This document shows positions 1 to 8,370 of a stretch of 64,000 bases of DNA, in pieces. The number at the start of each line of letters is the position of its first letter. Positions within the stretch are counted from its first letter, which is position 1. Source of the DNA: Dactylosporangium aurantiacum (GTDB lineage Bacteria > Actinomycetota > Actinomycetes > Mycobacteriales > Micromonosporaceae); contig NZ_JNYJ01000018.1 of the NCBI RefSeq assembly GCF_000716715.1, forward strand, positions 1 through 64,000, written 5' to 3'. Both the position numbers and the translations under genes were made by a program. The notes under the pieces are model-generated. The model was not told the DNA's origin. It did not search any database and saw only the letters and a list, made by a program, of their open reading frames with translations.

Positions 1-100
1 GCCGGCGAGGTCGTCCGATGCCGCGAGGATCTGTTCCAGGATGCGGTGCACGGCGGTCAGCGGGTTGTCGGCCTGGACGGTGCCGAACGCTTCGGTCATG
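1..100 (-). CDS. 5' end of an unknown gene, cut by the window edge
   Basis: An ATG at 100 on the minus strand opens a frame that stays open for 33 codons to base 1. It starts MTEAFGTVQADNPLTAVHRI and reads as ordinary protein. A GGAG lies about ten bases upstream of the ATG, which supports the start. Nothing in this short N-terminus identifies a family. The transposase relic lies immediately upstream and reads away from it, so the insertion may have landed in this gene's promoter region. The rest of the gene lies outside the window. Confidence 0.5.
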
Positions 101-102
101 TA

Positions 103-732
103 CTGCAGTCTCCAAGCCGCCAGCTGATCTCGCCGCACCGGTCGGCGTTCGCCGGGTTCCGGTTCCCGCCGGATGTCATCGTGGTCGCGGTCCGGCTGTA
201 CCTGCGCTACAACCTGGCCTACCGCAGCGTCGAGGAACTCCTCGTCGAGCGGGGTGTCGAGGTCGACCACGTCACGGTCTTCCGATGGGCCCAGCGGTTC
301 ACGTCGCTGTTGGCCGACACGGCACGGTTCTGCCGGCGTGCGCCTGGCGACAGGTGGTTCACCGACGAGACCTTCGTCAAGGTCAACGGTATCTGGCGGT
401 ACATGTACAGCGCCGTCGACCAACACGGGGAGGTTATCGACGTGCTCGTCTCCGCCCACCACGACGCCGCGGCAGCGCGCCGGTGCTTCCGCCGGGCGAT
501 GGCGACGTTGAAGGTGCGACCCACCGAGGTCGTCACCGACGCGGCGCCGGTGTATCCGGCGATGCTCGACGAGGTGGTCCCGTCAGCGTGGCACCACGTC
601 GAACGTCATGCCAACAACAGGGTTGAAGCCGACCACAGTCAGCTCAAGCACCGGCTCAGACCTATGCGCGGGCTGCGCACCGACCAAACTGCGCAGACGA
701 TCATCGCCGGACGCGTGGGCAACAGCGCCTCA
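103..732 (+). pseudogene. IS6-family transposase, 3'-truncated
   Basis: The reading frame contains the IS6/IS240-type DDE catalytic core. FRFPPDVI leads into the N-terminal HTH (RSVEELLVERGVEV), then the first Asp in FTDETFVKV, the second Asp in VVTDAAPVYP and the Glu in NNRVEADHSQLKHRL. All three catalytic residues are therefore present. After QTAQTIIAGRV the usual C-terminal IS6 ending (HAF-QNLRRGHYEL type) is missing, and the frame runs on into unrelated sequence antisense to the next gene. No in-frame ATG precedes the conserved part except one at 46, well before it, so the 5' end is also uncertain. This is most likely a dead insertion-sequence remnant; I could not find its inverted repeats. 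Confidence 0.75.
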
Positions 733-759
733 CGGCCGTGGTCTTGCCGGCCCGGCGGG

Positions 760-1365
760 TCAGTCGGCGTGTGGGTCACGGTGCGGCTCCGGTCGCTCCG
801 CGTCGGCTCGCACCAGCATCCGCTCGCCGGGGCGGCCGAAGATGCTCAGCACCTCCGCCGGCCCGTCGCCGGTGCTGCCGAACCAGTGCGGCACCCGGGT
901 GTCGAACTCGGCCGCCTCGCCGACATCGAGGATCAGGTCACGATCGCCCAGCACGAGGCGCATCCGGCCGGACAGCACGTAGAGCCATTCGAAGCCGTCG
1001 TGCGTGCGCGGGCTGGGCGTGGACTGCGCCGCCGGGATGAGGATCTTCCACGCCTGGACCCCGCCCGGCCGGGTCAGCGGTAGGACCGTGCGCCCGTTGA
1101 CCTGCCGGGGCTTGATCCGGATGCGCGGGTCGCCGACCTCGGGCGCGCCGACCAGGTCGTCCAGCGGTACCCGGTACACCTGGGCCAGCGGCAGCAGCAG
1201 CTCCAGGCTCGGGCGGCGCTGCCCGTTCTCCAGGCGTGACAGGGTGCTCTTCGACATGCCGGCATGCTCGGCCGCCACGGTCAGCGTCAGGCCGCGCTGC
1301 TCGCGGATCCGGCGCAGCCGCACCCCGACGAGGTCGAGGGTCTCCGCGATCGAGGACGGCACCAT
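760..1365 (-). CDS. XRE-family regulator with C-terminal cupin
   Basis: This 201-residue protein has an N-terminal helix-turn-helix at about residues 12-66 (LRRIREQRGLTLTVAAEHAG, then MSKSTLSRLENGQRRPS). A cupin barrel covers about 105-185, with THDGFEWLYVLSGRMRLVLG and the matching second half VPHWFGSTGD. The architecture is that of small-molecule-responsive XRE-cupin repressors. It is divergent from the flavin oxidoreductase at 1443, separated by 77 bases, and is the obvious candidate to control it. The ligand cannot be read from sequence. The 3' end lies close to the truncated IS6 relic, but the frame itself looks intact. Confidence 0.85.
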   Translation of the reverse strand: MVPSSIAETLDLVGVRLRRIREQRGLTLTVAAEHAGMSKSTLSRLENGQRRPSLELLLPLAQVYRVPLDDLVGAPEVGDPRIRIKPRQVNGRTVLPLTRPGGVQAWKILIPAAQSTPSPRTHDGFEWLYVLSGRMRLVLGDRDLILDVGEAAEFDTRVPHWFGSTGDGPAEVLSIFGRPGERMLVRADAERPEPHRDPHAD

Positions 1366-1442
1366 GCCCTCATTCCAGCGCCGTTTCCCGGAAATGGCAA
1401 CAAGCGTTGTAGGCAGGTCGCCGGGCGGGCGACAGTACCCAC

Positions 1443-2381
1443 ATGAACGGATTCGACGTGATCATCATCGGCGGTGGCGCCGCCGGCCTGTCCGCAGCCC
1501 TCGTCCTGGCCCGGGCGCGGCGACGGGTCGCCGTCGTCGACGCCGGCGCGCCGCGCAACGCCCCCGCGGCCCACATGCACGGCTTCCTGGGATCCGACGG
1601 CCGCCCGCCGGGCGAGCTGCTGGCCGCCGGCCGCCGGGAGGTCGAGGGGTACGGCGGCGAGCTGATCGCCGGGACGGTCACCGGACTGTCCGGCGACGTC
1701 CCGTCGTTCGACGTGCGCCTCGCCGACGGTCGGCGCCTGCGCGCCCGCCGCGTCCTGGTCACCACCGGCCTGCGCGACGAGATCCCCGACGTCGCCGGCG
1801 CCCGCGAGCGGTGGGGCCGCGACCTGCTGCACTGCCCGTACTGCCACGGCTACGAGGTCCGCGACCGCCGGCTCGGCGTCCTCGGCGGCAGTCCCGAGGC
1901 GGTCACGCACGCGCACCTCATCCGCCAGTGGTCGGCCCACCTCACGTTCTTCACCGGCGGTGCCGCGCTGGACCAGTTGGAGCGTGCGCGGTTCCGGGCC
2001 CGTGGCATCGCTGTCGTCGAACAACCGGTCACGCAGCTCGTCGTCGAGGAGGACCGGCTGACCGGCGTACGCCTGGCATCCGGCGACCTCGTGCCGTTGG
2101 ACGCGGTGTTCGTCCGGCCCCGGTTCGTCGCCAACGACACCCTGCTCACCGCCGCGGGCTGCGCCGTCACCGCCGACGGGTGGGTCGCCGTGGACGCCGG
2201 CGGCCGGACCAGCGTCGCCGGCCTCTGGGCCGCCGGCAACGCCGTCAACCCGCGCGCCACCGTCATCACCGCGGCCGGTGAAGGCTCCGCCGCCGCCATC
2301 GCCATGAACAACGACCTGACCGCCGAGGACACCCGCCACGCGGTCGACCGCCTCCACGCACCCAAAGGAGTCCTGGCATGA
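1443..2381 (+). CDS. Thioredoxin-reductase-like FAD/NAD(P) oxidoreductase
   Basis: This 312-residue flavoprotein opens with an FAD-binding Rossmann motif (VIIIGGGAAGLSAA, residues 5-18). It has a CPYC redox pair at Cys131/Cys134 inside HCPYCHGYE, a second nucleotide-binding segment (LGVLGGSPEA) and a C-terminal FAD segment (GLWAAGNAVNP). Length and order match the low-molecular-weight thioredoxin reductase fold. The sequence belongs to the broad TrxR-like group, which includes dithiol oxidases, rather than clearly to housekeeping TrxB, and no thioredoxin gene is nearby. It is divergent from an XRE-cupin regulator and overlaps the next small membrane gene by four bases, so the two are probably co-translated. 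The physiological substrate is unknown. Confidence 0.85.
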   Translation: MNGFDVIIIGGGAAGLSAALVLARARRRVAVVDAGAPRNAPAAHMHGFLGSDGRPPGELLAAGRREVEGYGGELIAGTVTGLSGDVPSFDVRLADGRRLRARRVLVTTGLRDEIPDVAGARERWGRDLLHCPYCHGYEVRDRRLGVLGGSPEAVTHAHLIRQWSAHLTFFTGGAALDQLERARFRARGIAVVEQPVTQLVVEEDRLTGVRLASGDLVPLDAVFVRPRFVANDTLLTAAGCAVTADGWVAVDAGGRTSVAGLWAAGNAVNPRATVITAAGEGSAAAIAMNNDLTAEDTRHAVDRLHAPKGVLA

Positions 2382-2635
2382 CCAACCTCCCACCGGCGAA
2401 CCCGGCCCCCGCGGGGCCGCCGACCAAACACCAGCTGGCCCTCATGATCTGGGTCGCCGTCTTCCCGACCCTCACCGTCCTCAACCTCGCCCTCGGACCC
2501 TGGCTGAGCGACCTCGGTCCGGTCACCCGCACGTTCGTCCTGGCCACGATCGCGGTCCCGATCGTCATCTACGGCCTGATGCCCCGCCTGCACCGCATCC
2601 GCGCCCGCCTCCTCACCCGCCGCGCGGCGAGCTGA
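2378..2635 (+). CDS. Small two-helix membrane protein
   Basis: This 85-residue protein starts at an ATG that overlaps the upstream oxidoreductase stop (ATGA), so translational coupling is likely. After a Pro/Ala-rich N-terminus it has two hydrophobic helices, about residues 23-42 (LALMIWVAVFPTLTVLNLAL) and 52-69 (FVLATIAVPIVIYGLM), and ends in an Arg-rich tail. Its arrangement suggests a small membrane partner of the flavoprotein, but I do not recognise a named family. Function is inferred from operon position only. Confidence 0.7.
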   Translation: MTNLPPANPAPAGPPTKHQLALMIWVAVFPTLTVLNLALGPWLSDLGPVTRTFVLATIAVPIVIYGLMPRLHRIRARLLTRRAAS

Positions 2636-2823
2636 CGCCCTGCCGCAGCCCGACGGCGGTCGCGATCAGCAGCGTCCGCCGACCTGCTGCGGGCCGGATT
2701 CGCCGCATGCTTCGGGACTTTCGCCGGAATTCCCGGGACTTTCGGCGCTGGAGCCGAGGTGTGACACCGGGCGACGGTAGAGATACCACTGATGCCGGCA
2801 ATGAGCCTTTGGAGATGAGTCCA

Positions 2824-3258
2824 ATGCGCGCCGCCAGGCAGACTTCGCCCGACGCACGTCCTGAGCATGCGGCGCTGCGGTGCCTGATCGTCGACGACAA
2901 CGCCCCGTTCCTCAGCTCCGCTCGAGACCTGCTCCAGCACGAGGGCGTCGAGGTCCTGGGTGTGGCGTCGAACTCCGCCGACGCTCTGCGGCGAACCGAG
3001 CAGTTGCACCCTGCGTTCGTCCTGGTGGACCTGTTCCTCGGTGGGGAGTGCGGCTTCGATCTGGCTGAGCGGCTCAGCAACGTCAGCGATGCCCCGGCGG
3101 TCATCCTGATCTCCAGCCACAGCGGGGAGGACTTCGAGGAGCTCATCGCCGCCAGTCCCGCGGTCGGCTTCCTCGGCAAAGCGTCGCTGTCGTCCAGTGC
3201 TATCCAGGCCCTGATGCGCCACGGCCGTCAACGGACGCTCGTCGGCGCCGAGGTGTAA
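2824..3258 (+). CDS. Stand-alone response-regulator receiver domain protein
   Basis: A single CheY-like receiver domain fills most of the 144 residues. It has the acidic pair in CLIVDDNAPF near residues 21-30, the phospho-acceptor Asp69 in FVLVDLFLGG, a Ser switch in ILISSHSGED and the conserved Lys in GFLGKASLSS. There is no output domain after it. I chose the ATG at 2824 because GGAG sits nine bases upstream; the in-frame ATG at 2815 abuts that GGAG. No histidine kinase is adjacent, so its partner is elsewhere. Confidence 0.8.
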   Translation: MRAARQTSPDARPEHAALRCLIVDDNAPFLSSARDLLQHEGVEVLGVASNSADALRRTEQLHPAFVLVDLFLGGECGFDLAERLSNVSDAPAVILISSHSGEDFEELIAASPAVGFLGKASLSSSAIQALMRHGRQRTLVGAEV

Positions 3259-3343
3259 GCCAGCCGCCTTCCGCGGCCGTTGCGGCACCGCCGGGACGAG
3301 GAGCGCCCCGGCGGCGAGGTCCGATACGGGCGCCGTCGCAGGA

Positions 3344-4333
3344 CTAGACGTTCGCTGAGGCGAGCATCGTGTATGCCTCCTTTGGCCGCCACCGGCCGTC
3401 GCGGTCAACGGCGACCACGCCGTATCCGGCGGTGTCCAGGTTGCGCTGGGCGACCTCGTCCCACGGGTAGCTGTAGTTCGCCCAGGTGAACACGAACGCG
3501 CCGGTGACCGGCTCCTCGCGGTACATGTCCAGCAGCTCACGCAGTTCGGTGGCCTGCGCCCGCTCGTCGCGGACGATCCCGTCGGCCAGGCGTGGCGGGC
3601 TGGTGTCGCGGTTCACGGCAGCCCAGCCCATGCCTCCGCGGTCGGCGGCGCCCCGGTAGGTGCAGCAGCCGAACTCGGTGATGACCAGCGGCTTGCCGTG
3701 TGCCGCGTAGGCGCGCAGCGTGTCGCGGTAGCGCGCGTGGTTCTTGCGGTCCCGGTAGAGGTTGACGCCGACGATGTCGAAGGGTGTCCAGTCGACCCGT
3801 TCCCAGGAGCCGCTGGCGTAGGTGACGAGACCGCCGAAGCGCTCGCGTGCCAGCGCCACCGCCGTGCCGAGGTATGCGTTGAGCCGCTGGTGCGGATCGC
3901 CGGTGCGCAGCATGCCGAGGATCATCCGCACCGGGCGGGAGGCGACGCGGATCCGATCGGCGGTCGTCTCGCCCGGCAGGAAGCCGTGCTGGAACAGCGT
4001 CGCCTCCAGCCCGATGACGAGGACGGTGTCGCCGCCGGCGCGCAGCTGCTCGGCCAGCTCCGCACCGCGGGCGACATGGTCGAGTGCCTGCGCCTGCCGC
4101 AGGTCGCCCCGCAACGGCGAAAGGTAGACGGTCAGGCCCAGCTCGTGGGCGATCCGGGTGGCCGTCCGCAGCCGGTCGTGGTCCTGCCCGCTGATCCGCA
4201 CGGCGTCGCAGTGCAGCTCGCCGGCGATCGCGGCCAGTTCGCCGCGGACGGTCGCCTCGTCGAAGTCCGGCCGGGACATCCGGCCCGCCAGCATCTCGGC
4301 GCCGACGTCGTAGTTCATGCCCCGAACTCGCAC
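3344..4333 (-). CDS. Glycoside-hydrolase-like TIM-barrel protein
   Basis: The 329-residue protein looks like a glycosidase-type TIM barrel. Segments include CDAVRISGQDHDR, LTVYLSPLRGD, the strand-end FDIVGVNLYRDR, KPLVITEFGCCTY, which has the Glu typical of a catalytic nucleophile, and GAFVFTWANYSYPWDE. The GTG start at 4333 has a GGGGAGGGG tract just upstream. No signal peptide is visible, so it probably acts in the cytoplasm. It is divergent from the TetR gene at 4386 and its start lies beside the palindrome at 4353-4383, so that regulator probably controls it. The substrate is unknown and a general-acid residue cannot be assigned confidently. Confidence 0.65.
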   Translation of the reverse strand: MRVRGMNYDVGAEMLAGRMSRPDFDEATVRGELAAIAGELHCDAVRISGQDHDRLRTATRIAHELGLTVYLSPLRGDLRQAQALDHVARGAELAEQLRAGGDTVLVIGLEATLFQHGFLPGETTADRIRVASRPVRMILGMLRTGDPHQRLNAYLGTAVALARERFGGLVTYASGSWERVDWTPFDIVGVNLYRDRKNHARYRDTLRAYAAHGKPLVITEFGCCTYRGAADRGGMGWAAVNRDTSPPRLADGIVRDERAQATELRELLDMYREEPVTGAFVFTWANYSYPWDEVAQRNLDTAGYGVVAVDRDGRWRPKEAYTMLASANV

Positions 4334-4352
4334 GCTACCCCTCCCCGAAAAC

Positions 4353-4383
4353 GATACGCTGTACCATTGCTATACACTGTATC
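4353..4383. promoter_or_regulatory. Imperfect palindromic operator between divergent genes
   Basis: GATAC at 4353-4357 is mirrored by GTATC at 4379-4383, and internal TGTA (4360-4363) is mirrored by TACA (4373-4376). The element lies between the GTG of the glycosidase-like gene and the ATG of the TetR gene, overlapping the likely -10 (TATACA, 4371-4376). This is the expected position for autoregulation by the TetR protein. The match is visible; binding is inferred. Confidence 0.55.
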
Positions 4384-4385
4384 GC

Positions 4386-5027
4386 ATGAGTCTGGTGTGG
4401 GAGCGGCCGGTGCCCGACCGCCGCCGCAGCGTTTCGCTGGACCGCGAGCGGATCGTCGCGGCCGCCACAGCGCTCGCGGACGCCGAAGGGCTGGAAGCGG
4501 TCACCCTGCGCCGGGTCGCCGCCGGGCTCGACGTGCTGCCCATGCGGCTCTACACGTACCTGGAAACCAAGGACGACCTGCTCGACCTGATGGCCGACTG
4601 GGCGTACCAGCAGATCGAGCTACCCGGACCACGCACGGGCTGGCGGCCGGCGCTACGAGCGGTGGCACAAGGCCTGCGCACCGTCGCCGCCGAGCATCCC
4701 TGGCTCGTCACGCTGCTGGCCAACCGGCCGCCCTACGGGCCCAACGGCCTGCGGCTGGTCGAGCGCGTCTGGTCGGCCCTCTACGATCGGGCGGCCGACC
4801 CGGCGACGGCCGCCGCGGCCTGCACCGCCTTCATCGGCTACGTCACCGGCGCGCTGGCCCAGGAGGCCGGCCAGCCGCACCATCCCGGCGTCGAGCGGTA
4901 CCTGGCCACCGCCGTCACCGACGGGCCGTTCCCCACCCTGGCCCGCGCCTTCGCCGAGCTCGCCCCGGCCGACACCGTCGCCGCCGGACTGGAGGTCGTC
5001 CTGGACGGTATCGCCGCCCGCCTGTGA
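4386..5027 (+). CDS. TetR-family regulator (TetR_C-type)
   Basis: The protein has 213 residues. The N-terminal DNA-binding domain covers about residues 18-65 (RERIVAAATALADAEGLEAV, then LRRVAAGLDVLPMRLYTYLE). The later KDDLLDLMADW resembles the classical TetR/ActII group that responds to small molecules. The helical ligand domain follows to the end. The ATG at 4386 lacks a Shine-Dalgarno and sits right after a -10-like TATACA, so the transcript may be leaderless. An upstream in-frame ATG at 4317 would put the operator inside the gene and is unlikely. It is divergent from the glycosidase-like gene. Confidence 0.85.
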   Translation: MSLVWERPVPDRRRSVSLDRERIVAAATALADAEGLEAVTLRRVAAGLDVLPMRLYTYLETKDDLLDLMADWAYQQIELPGPRTGWRPALRAVAQGLRTVAAEHPWLVTLLANRPPYGPNGLRLVERVWSALYDRAADPATAAAACTAFIGYVTGALAQEAGQPHHPGVERYLATAVTDGPFPTLARAFAELAPADTVAAGLEVVLDGIAARL

Positions 5028-5062
5028 CATCTCCGGCGACTCGCCGCGTGACCGGTGGTGGC

Positions 5063-5710
5063 TCAGTGGATGCGGAGGCGGCTCTCGAGGGTGCGGAGTC
5101 CCGCTCCTCGCAGGTCGGCCACGGCGGCGGTCCGTCCGGCGGCGGCCATGGCGAGGGCTTCGACGGGACCGCGGATCTCCGGGCCGTGGCCGGCCGACCA
5201 GTCCGTGTCGGTGGCTGTGAGGGTGAGCCCGGCGAGCCGGCCGGCCGGGATGAGCGCGGGGGCGACCGCGGGGGAGGTGAAGTAGTCCAGCAGCGTGCGC
5301 CAGTCCTCGGCCGGCACGTCGGCGGTCAGTCCCAGTGGCCTGGCGACGTCCCGCAGGTGGACGCAGGTCTCCGCGAAGGGTCCCATCGGGCCGACCCTGA
5401 ACGGGCTCACCTGGTCCGGGGCGTGCTGGCGCAGCAGGGTGAGCAGTTGCGGCGGAGGCGTGCGGGCCAGCCGGCGGGTGAGGTGGTCGACGGTGGCGTC
5501 GGTGTCGCCGCGGTGCCGCAGGGCGGTGAGGAAGAACCGCGCGAACGTGACGACCATGGGCTGGATGAGGTGCGCCGCCACGTGCCGCACGGTCCATCCG
5601 GTGCACAGCGTCGGCGCGTCCCATCGGGCGCCGTCCAGCGCTTGCAGGACATCGGCGATCATCAGCCGATTGCGGCTCGTCCGAGCGTAGATGTCACGGT
5701 CGCTGGTCAT
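5063..5710 (-). CDS. DinB-like, mycothiol-dependent maleylpyruvate-isomerase-family protein
   Basis: The 215-residue protein has the N-terminal four-helix DinB/MDMPI signature: RNRLMIADVLQALDGARWDA, then PTLCTGWTVRHVAAHLIQP with its metal-binding His. A C-terminal MDMPI-like part contains DWSAGHGPEIRGPVEALAMA. Family members are often thiol-transfer enzymes using mycothiol, the actinobacterial thiol, but the substrate here is unknown. The start at 5710 has GGAG six bases upstream and overlaps the end of the MarR gene by 17 bases, so the pair is one operon led by the regulator. Confidence 0.8.
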   Translation of the reverse strand: MTSDRDIYARTSRNRLMIADVLQALDGARWDAPTLCTGWTVRHVAAHLIQPMVVTFARFFLTALRHRGDTDATVDHLTRRLARTPPPQLLTLLRQHAPDQVSPFRVGPMGPFAETCVHLRDVARPLGLTADVPAEDWRTLLDYFTSPAVAPALIPAGRLAGLTLTATDTDWSAGHGPEIRGPVEALAMAAAGRTAAVADLRGAGLRTLESRLRIH

Positions 5711-6182
5711 CGATGTCTCCTGCCTCGTCGTGCAGATGCCGTGCTCGTTGGCGTACGTCATGGTTCAGCGACCGCAGCACCTTCACGGCCGCGGCGACGT
5801 CCTGGTCGGTGCAGTCCTGAGCCATCTGGGACAGGTGCCGCCGCTCGTCCTCGGCGATGCGGCGGATCACGTCGGCCCCGCTGTTCGTGAGCGCGATCAG
5901 CACAGAACGGCGATGCCCCGGGTTGACGCGGCTCTCGACATACCCGCGGTCGAGCAGGTCGTTGACGTGCCGCTGCACGCCCTGCCGGGCGAGGTCCAGC
6001 CGTGCGCCGAGGGAAGGGACCGTGGTCGGGCCGTGATCGGCGAGCGTCTCGAGGACGGCGCGCATCCCTACCGTCAGGTTCAGCGGTTTCAGCGACGCCT
6101 CGACCGCCCGGGCGGAGTTGAGCACGAGCGGCCGGATCTGCGCAAGGACCTCGTACAGCCGGGCACCCCGATCCTGCAACAT
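5694..6182 (-). CDS. MarR-family transcriptional regulator
   Basis: This 162-residue winged-helix protein contains LNLTVGMRAVLETLADHGPT, the recognition region TVPSLGARLDLARQGVQRHV and the wing DRGYVESRVNPGHRRSVLI. It is the first gene of a two-gene operon with the DinB-like protein. Its ATG lies on the edge of a palindrome (6182-6198), and no Shine-Dalgarno is visible, so the message may be leaderless and autoregulated. The inducing ligand is unknown. Confidence 0.85.
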   Translation of the reverse strand: MLQDRGARLYEVLAQIRPLVLNSARAVEASLKPLNLTVGMRAVLETLADHGPTTVPSLGARLDLARQGVQRHVNDLLDRGYVESRVNPGHRRSVLIALTNSGADVIRRIAEDERRHLSQMAQDCTDQDVAAAVKVLRSLNHDVRQRARHLHDEAGDIDDQRP

Positions 6183-6198
6183 GACAACAATGATGTCA
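6182..6198. promoter_or_regulatory. MarR operator candidate
   Basis: TGACA (6182-6186) and TGTCA (6194-6198) form a perfect 5-bp inverted repeat with a 7-base spacer. It abuts the MarR start codon, the usual place for autorepression. The same bases overlap the 3' edge of the broken LysE gene. Confidence 0.5.
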
Positions 6199-6534
6199 TA
6201 TGAACCTAGGGTGGAACGATCGCGATGTGGCCCGCCAGGTAGCCGGGGAGGTGACGGGCCGGCGCGCCCGGCTGAGCATGATCGCGCAGCTGCCGCACAG
6301 CACGACCTCGGACGCGTCGAGCATGCCGTCGATCAGCGCGGCCGAGGTCGTGGGATGACCCGCGGCGGCCAGGTCCACCACGGTGAGGAACCAGACGGTC
6401 GTGACGACTGCGGCGATCAGCGACAGCATGGGCACGACGGCGGTATGGGCCGGAAGGAACTGCGGCAGGAGCCCGACGATGAAGACCGCCGCCTCGGGAT
6501 TGAGCGCGTTGCGCAGCGGACCGTCACGAAACGA
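6196..6534 (-). pseudogene. LysE-type exporter, C-terminal remnant
   Basis: Only the C-terminal part of a LysE/RhtB amino-acid or metabolite exporter is present. The conserved SFRDGPLRNALNPEAAVFIV and LLPQFLPAH are followed by hydrophobic helices (MLSLIAAVVTTVWFLTVVDL and a last one with VVLCGSCAIML). The preceding frame up to 6786 is Arg/Pro-rich and does not look like the expected N-terminal membrane helices, so roughly the first half is lost or scrambled. No usable start with a ribosome site was found. Confidence 0.6.
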
Positions 6535-6959
6535 CCCCGCAGACCTGACCCTGCGGTGCACCCGGAGTCGATCGGATCGTGACCCGCGCGAGCGCCCTGC
6601 CGAACGCGGTGCGTTGACACCGAAGGCGTTGAGCAGGCGACCTCGCTCGCTTCCGGCCCCGGCGCCCGCTAGGCCCGGCCATGCGGTCGGACTGCGCGGC
6701 GCGGCACCGAGCAAGGGCACCCGCCGGCATGGCTGGTATGACTCTCCGTATGCGGTGCGCGGGCAGGGGCAACGACCGCTGCTCACTGATCTGCCGATTT
6801 CAGTGCATCCGAGCTGTGTTCACCAGTGGCCATCATGTTGGCGCGTTCGTGGTCATCGTGGTGGCGCTCCGGGTCGCCGAGACGATCGGCGCCTCCGACG
6901 CAGCCAGCCGCACGCTCCACCTGGACCCGTACGCTGCGGTCCGCGGCGGACTGCGGTAG
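6535..6959. other. Region without a convincing gene
   Basis: About 425 bases separate the LysE remnant from the glyoxalase-fold gene. Short frames occur on both strands, including a 92-codon plus-strand frame at 6681, but they are Arg/Cys-rich and lack family signatures. The DNA may include scrambled 5' parts of the LysE gene. I see no RNA gene or repeat here. Confidence 0.4.
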
Positions 6960-7322
6960 TCAGCCGGCGATCAGGCAGAACGGATGACCGGCTGGGTCCA
7001 GTAGCACCCGCCACCGGTTGCCGCCCGGCTGATGGTCGGGCCTGACCGCCCCGAGTTCCAGCGCCAGCTTCTCCGCGGCGTCGAGGTCCTCCACTTGGAG
7101 GTCCAGGTGGAACTGTTGTGGCACCTCCTGATCTGGCCACTGCGGGGACCGGTATCCGTGGACTCTCTGGAAGCCCAGGTCGCGGCCTGAGCCAGCGGTC
7201 AGGGCGACGAACTCGTCGGCGTCGTAGCTGAGTTCCATGCCTGTCAGCTCTTGGTAGAACCGGGCCAGAGCCCGGGGATCGGCGCAGTCCATGGTCACGC
7301 CTCGCACCGTGGCGATCGGCAT
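6960..7322 (-). CDS. VOC/glyoxalase-fold protein
   Basis: This 120-residue protein fits one pair of beta-alpha-beta-beta-beta modules. It begins MPIATVRGVTMDCADPRALA, with FYQELTGMELSYD next, then QQFHLDLQVEDLDAAEKLAL at mid-protein, and ends VLLDPAGHPFCLIAG, the standard VOC closing strand. His and Glu-type metal positions are not all evident, so it may be a binding protein rather than an enzyme. Resistance, glyoxalase or dioxygenase roles are all possible. It stands alone, with no overlapping partner. Confidence 0.8.
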   Translation of the reverse strand: MPIATVRGVTMDCADPRALARFYQELTGMELSYDADEFVALTAGSGRDLGFQRVHGYRSPQWPDQEVPQQFHLDLQVEDLDAAEKLALELGAVRPDHQPGGNRWRVLLDPAGHPFCLIAG

Positions 7323-7498
7323 CCTCCACTCCTTCTCGTCCAGGTTCGCGGGCCACGAAGTGGCCGCAGGTAGTGATCCAACCGCGCTGTCGTGGCCCGG
7401 CTCCGCTCAACACCGGTCACACGGGCGGCCACAGGGGACCAATCGTGGTGACCATGGCCGATATGGGAGTCCCCTCGTGGTCAGCTAAGCTGAGGCTG

Positions 7499-7516
7499 CC
7501 TCGAAATATATCGAGG
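7499..7516. promoter_or_regulatory. TetR operator candidate
   Basis: CCTCGA (7499-7504) and TCGAGG (7511-7516) are perfect 6-bp inverted arms around AATATA. A further CCTCGA lies at 7520-7525. The element sits about 27 bases upstream of the TetR start, over a likely -10 region, consistent with autoregulation. Confidence 0.5.
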
Positions 7517-7542
7517 GTGCCTCGACTGAGCAAGGAGGTACG

Positions 7543-8151
7543 GTGAGCGCCGCGAACATGCCCCAACGCCGGATGCGTGCCGACGCCCGCCGCAACTACG
7601 AACGGGTGCTCGCGGAGGCGGAGGTCGCCTTCCGGGAACGGGGTACGGAGGCATCGCTGGAGGAGGTCGCGCGCCGAGCCGGAGTGTCGATCGGCACGCT
7701 GTACGGGCACTTTCCGACCCGGCAGGCGCTGCTCGAAGCGATGCTGCACGAGAGCATCGACCGGCTCGTTGCCACTGCCGAGGAGTTGCTCACGCACCCG
7801 TCGCCCGGCGAGGCCCTCGCCCGGTGGGCCGGCGCGACCGCGGCGCACATGTCCGCCTATCGAGGGCTGGCCAGCTCACTGCTGAGCTCCCTGAAGGACG
7901 AGAGTTCTCCGCTGCACCGGGCGTGCCAGCAGATGACCGCCGCCGGCGAGCGGCTGCTCGATCGAGCGCGCTCGGCGGGTCTCGTGCGGGCCGAGGCCAG
8001 CGCCGCGGACATGTTCGCGCTCGTCAACGCGGCTGCCTGGGTCCGCGAGCAGGTCCCTGCCGAGCAGGGCGACCGTCTGCTGGCGTTCATGATTGACGGA
8101 CTGCGCCCGGTAACCGCCGAGACTCGCCGTCCCGCCGATCCTGGCCCCTGA
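7543..8151 (+). CDS. TetR-family transcriptional regulator
   Basis: The protein has 202 residues. The N-terminal HTH is clear: NYERVLAEAEVAFRERGTEA, then SLEEVARRAGVSIGTLYGHF and PTRQALLEAML. An all-helical ligand domain follows (MSAYRGLASSLLSSLKDESS). The GTG start has AAGGAGG five bases upstream, one of the strongest ribosome sites in the window. It has no co-directional partner; the VOC gene upstream runs the other way and could be its target. A short GC hairpin overlaps its stop. Confidence 0.88.
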   Translation: MSAANMPQRRMRADARRNYERVLAEAEVAFRERGTEASLEEVARRAGVSIGTLYGHFPTRQALLEAMLHESIDRLVATAEELLTHPSPGEALARWAGATAAHMSAYRGLASSLLSSLKDESSPLHRACQQMTAAGERLLDRARSAGLVRAEASAADMFALVNAAAWVREQVPAEQGDRLLAFMIDGLRPVTAETRRPADPGP

Positions 8152-8163
8152 GGTCACGGGGCC
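8143..8163 (+). terminator. Short GC hairpin at the TetR stop codon
   Basis: GGCCCC (8143-8148) pairs with GGGGCC (8158-8163), and the TGA stop lies in the loop. There is no T-tract. It falls between convergent genes, where a terminator would be expected. Confidence 0.35.
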
Positions 8164-8370
8164 GGGGAGTGCCGAGGGCGGGTGCCGGCTCGCCCCCGCT
8201 TGAGCGCCGAGGTCTTCTGCGTTCACCGCCTCAAGTCTTGCAACACGTCAAGACGGATGCACGGATCTGCCGCGACTCGCTCTTGATCAGGCGCACACAG
8301 CAAATGAGCGGGTGCCGCCGCCGATCTGAACCGCTGGCCGGCGTCGCTTGCGCTGCGATCCTTGATGGCT

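Noticed and set aside
7417..7848. Minus-strand 143-codon frame opposite the TetR gene at 7543
   Set aside because: It is antisense to a TetR gene with a strong ribosome site and has no protein signature.
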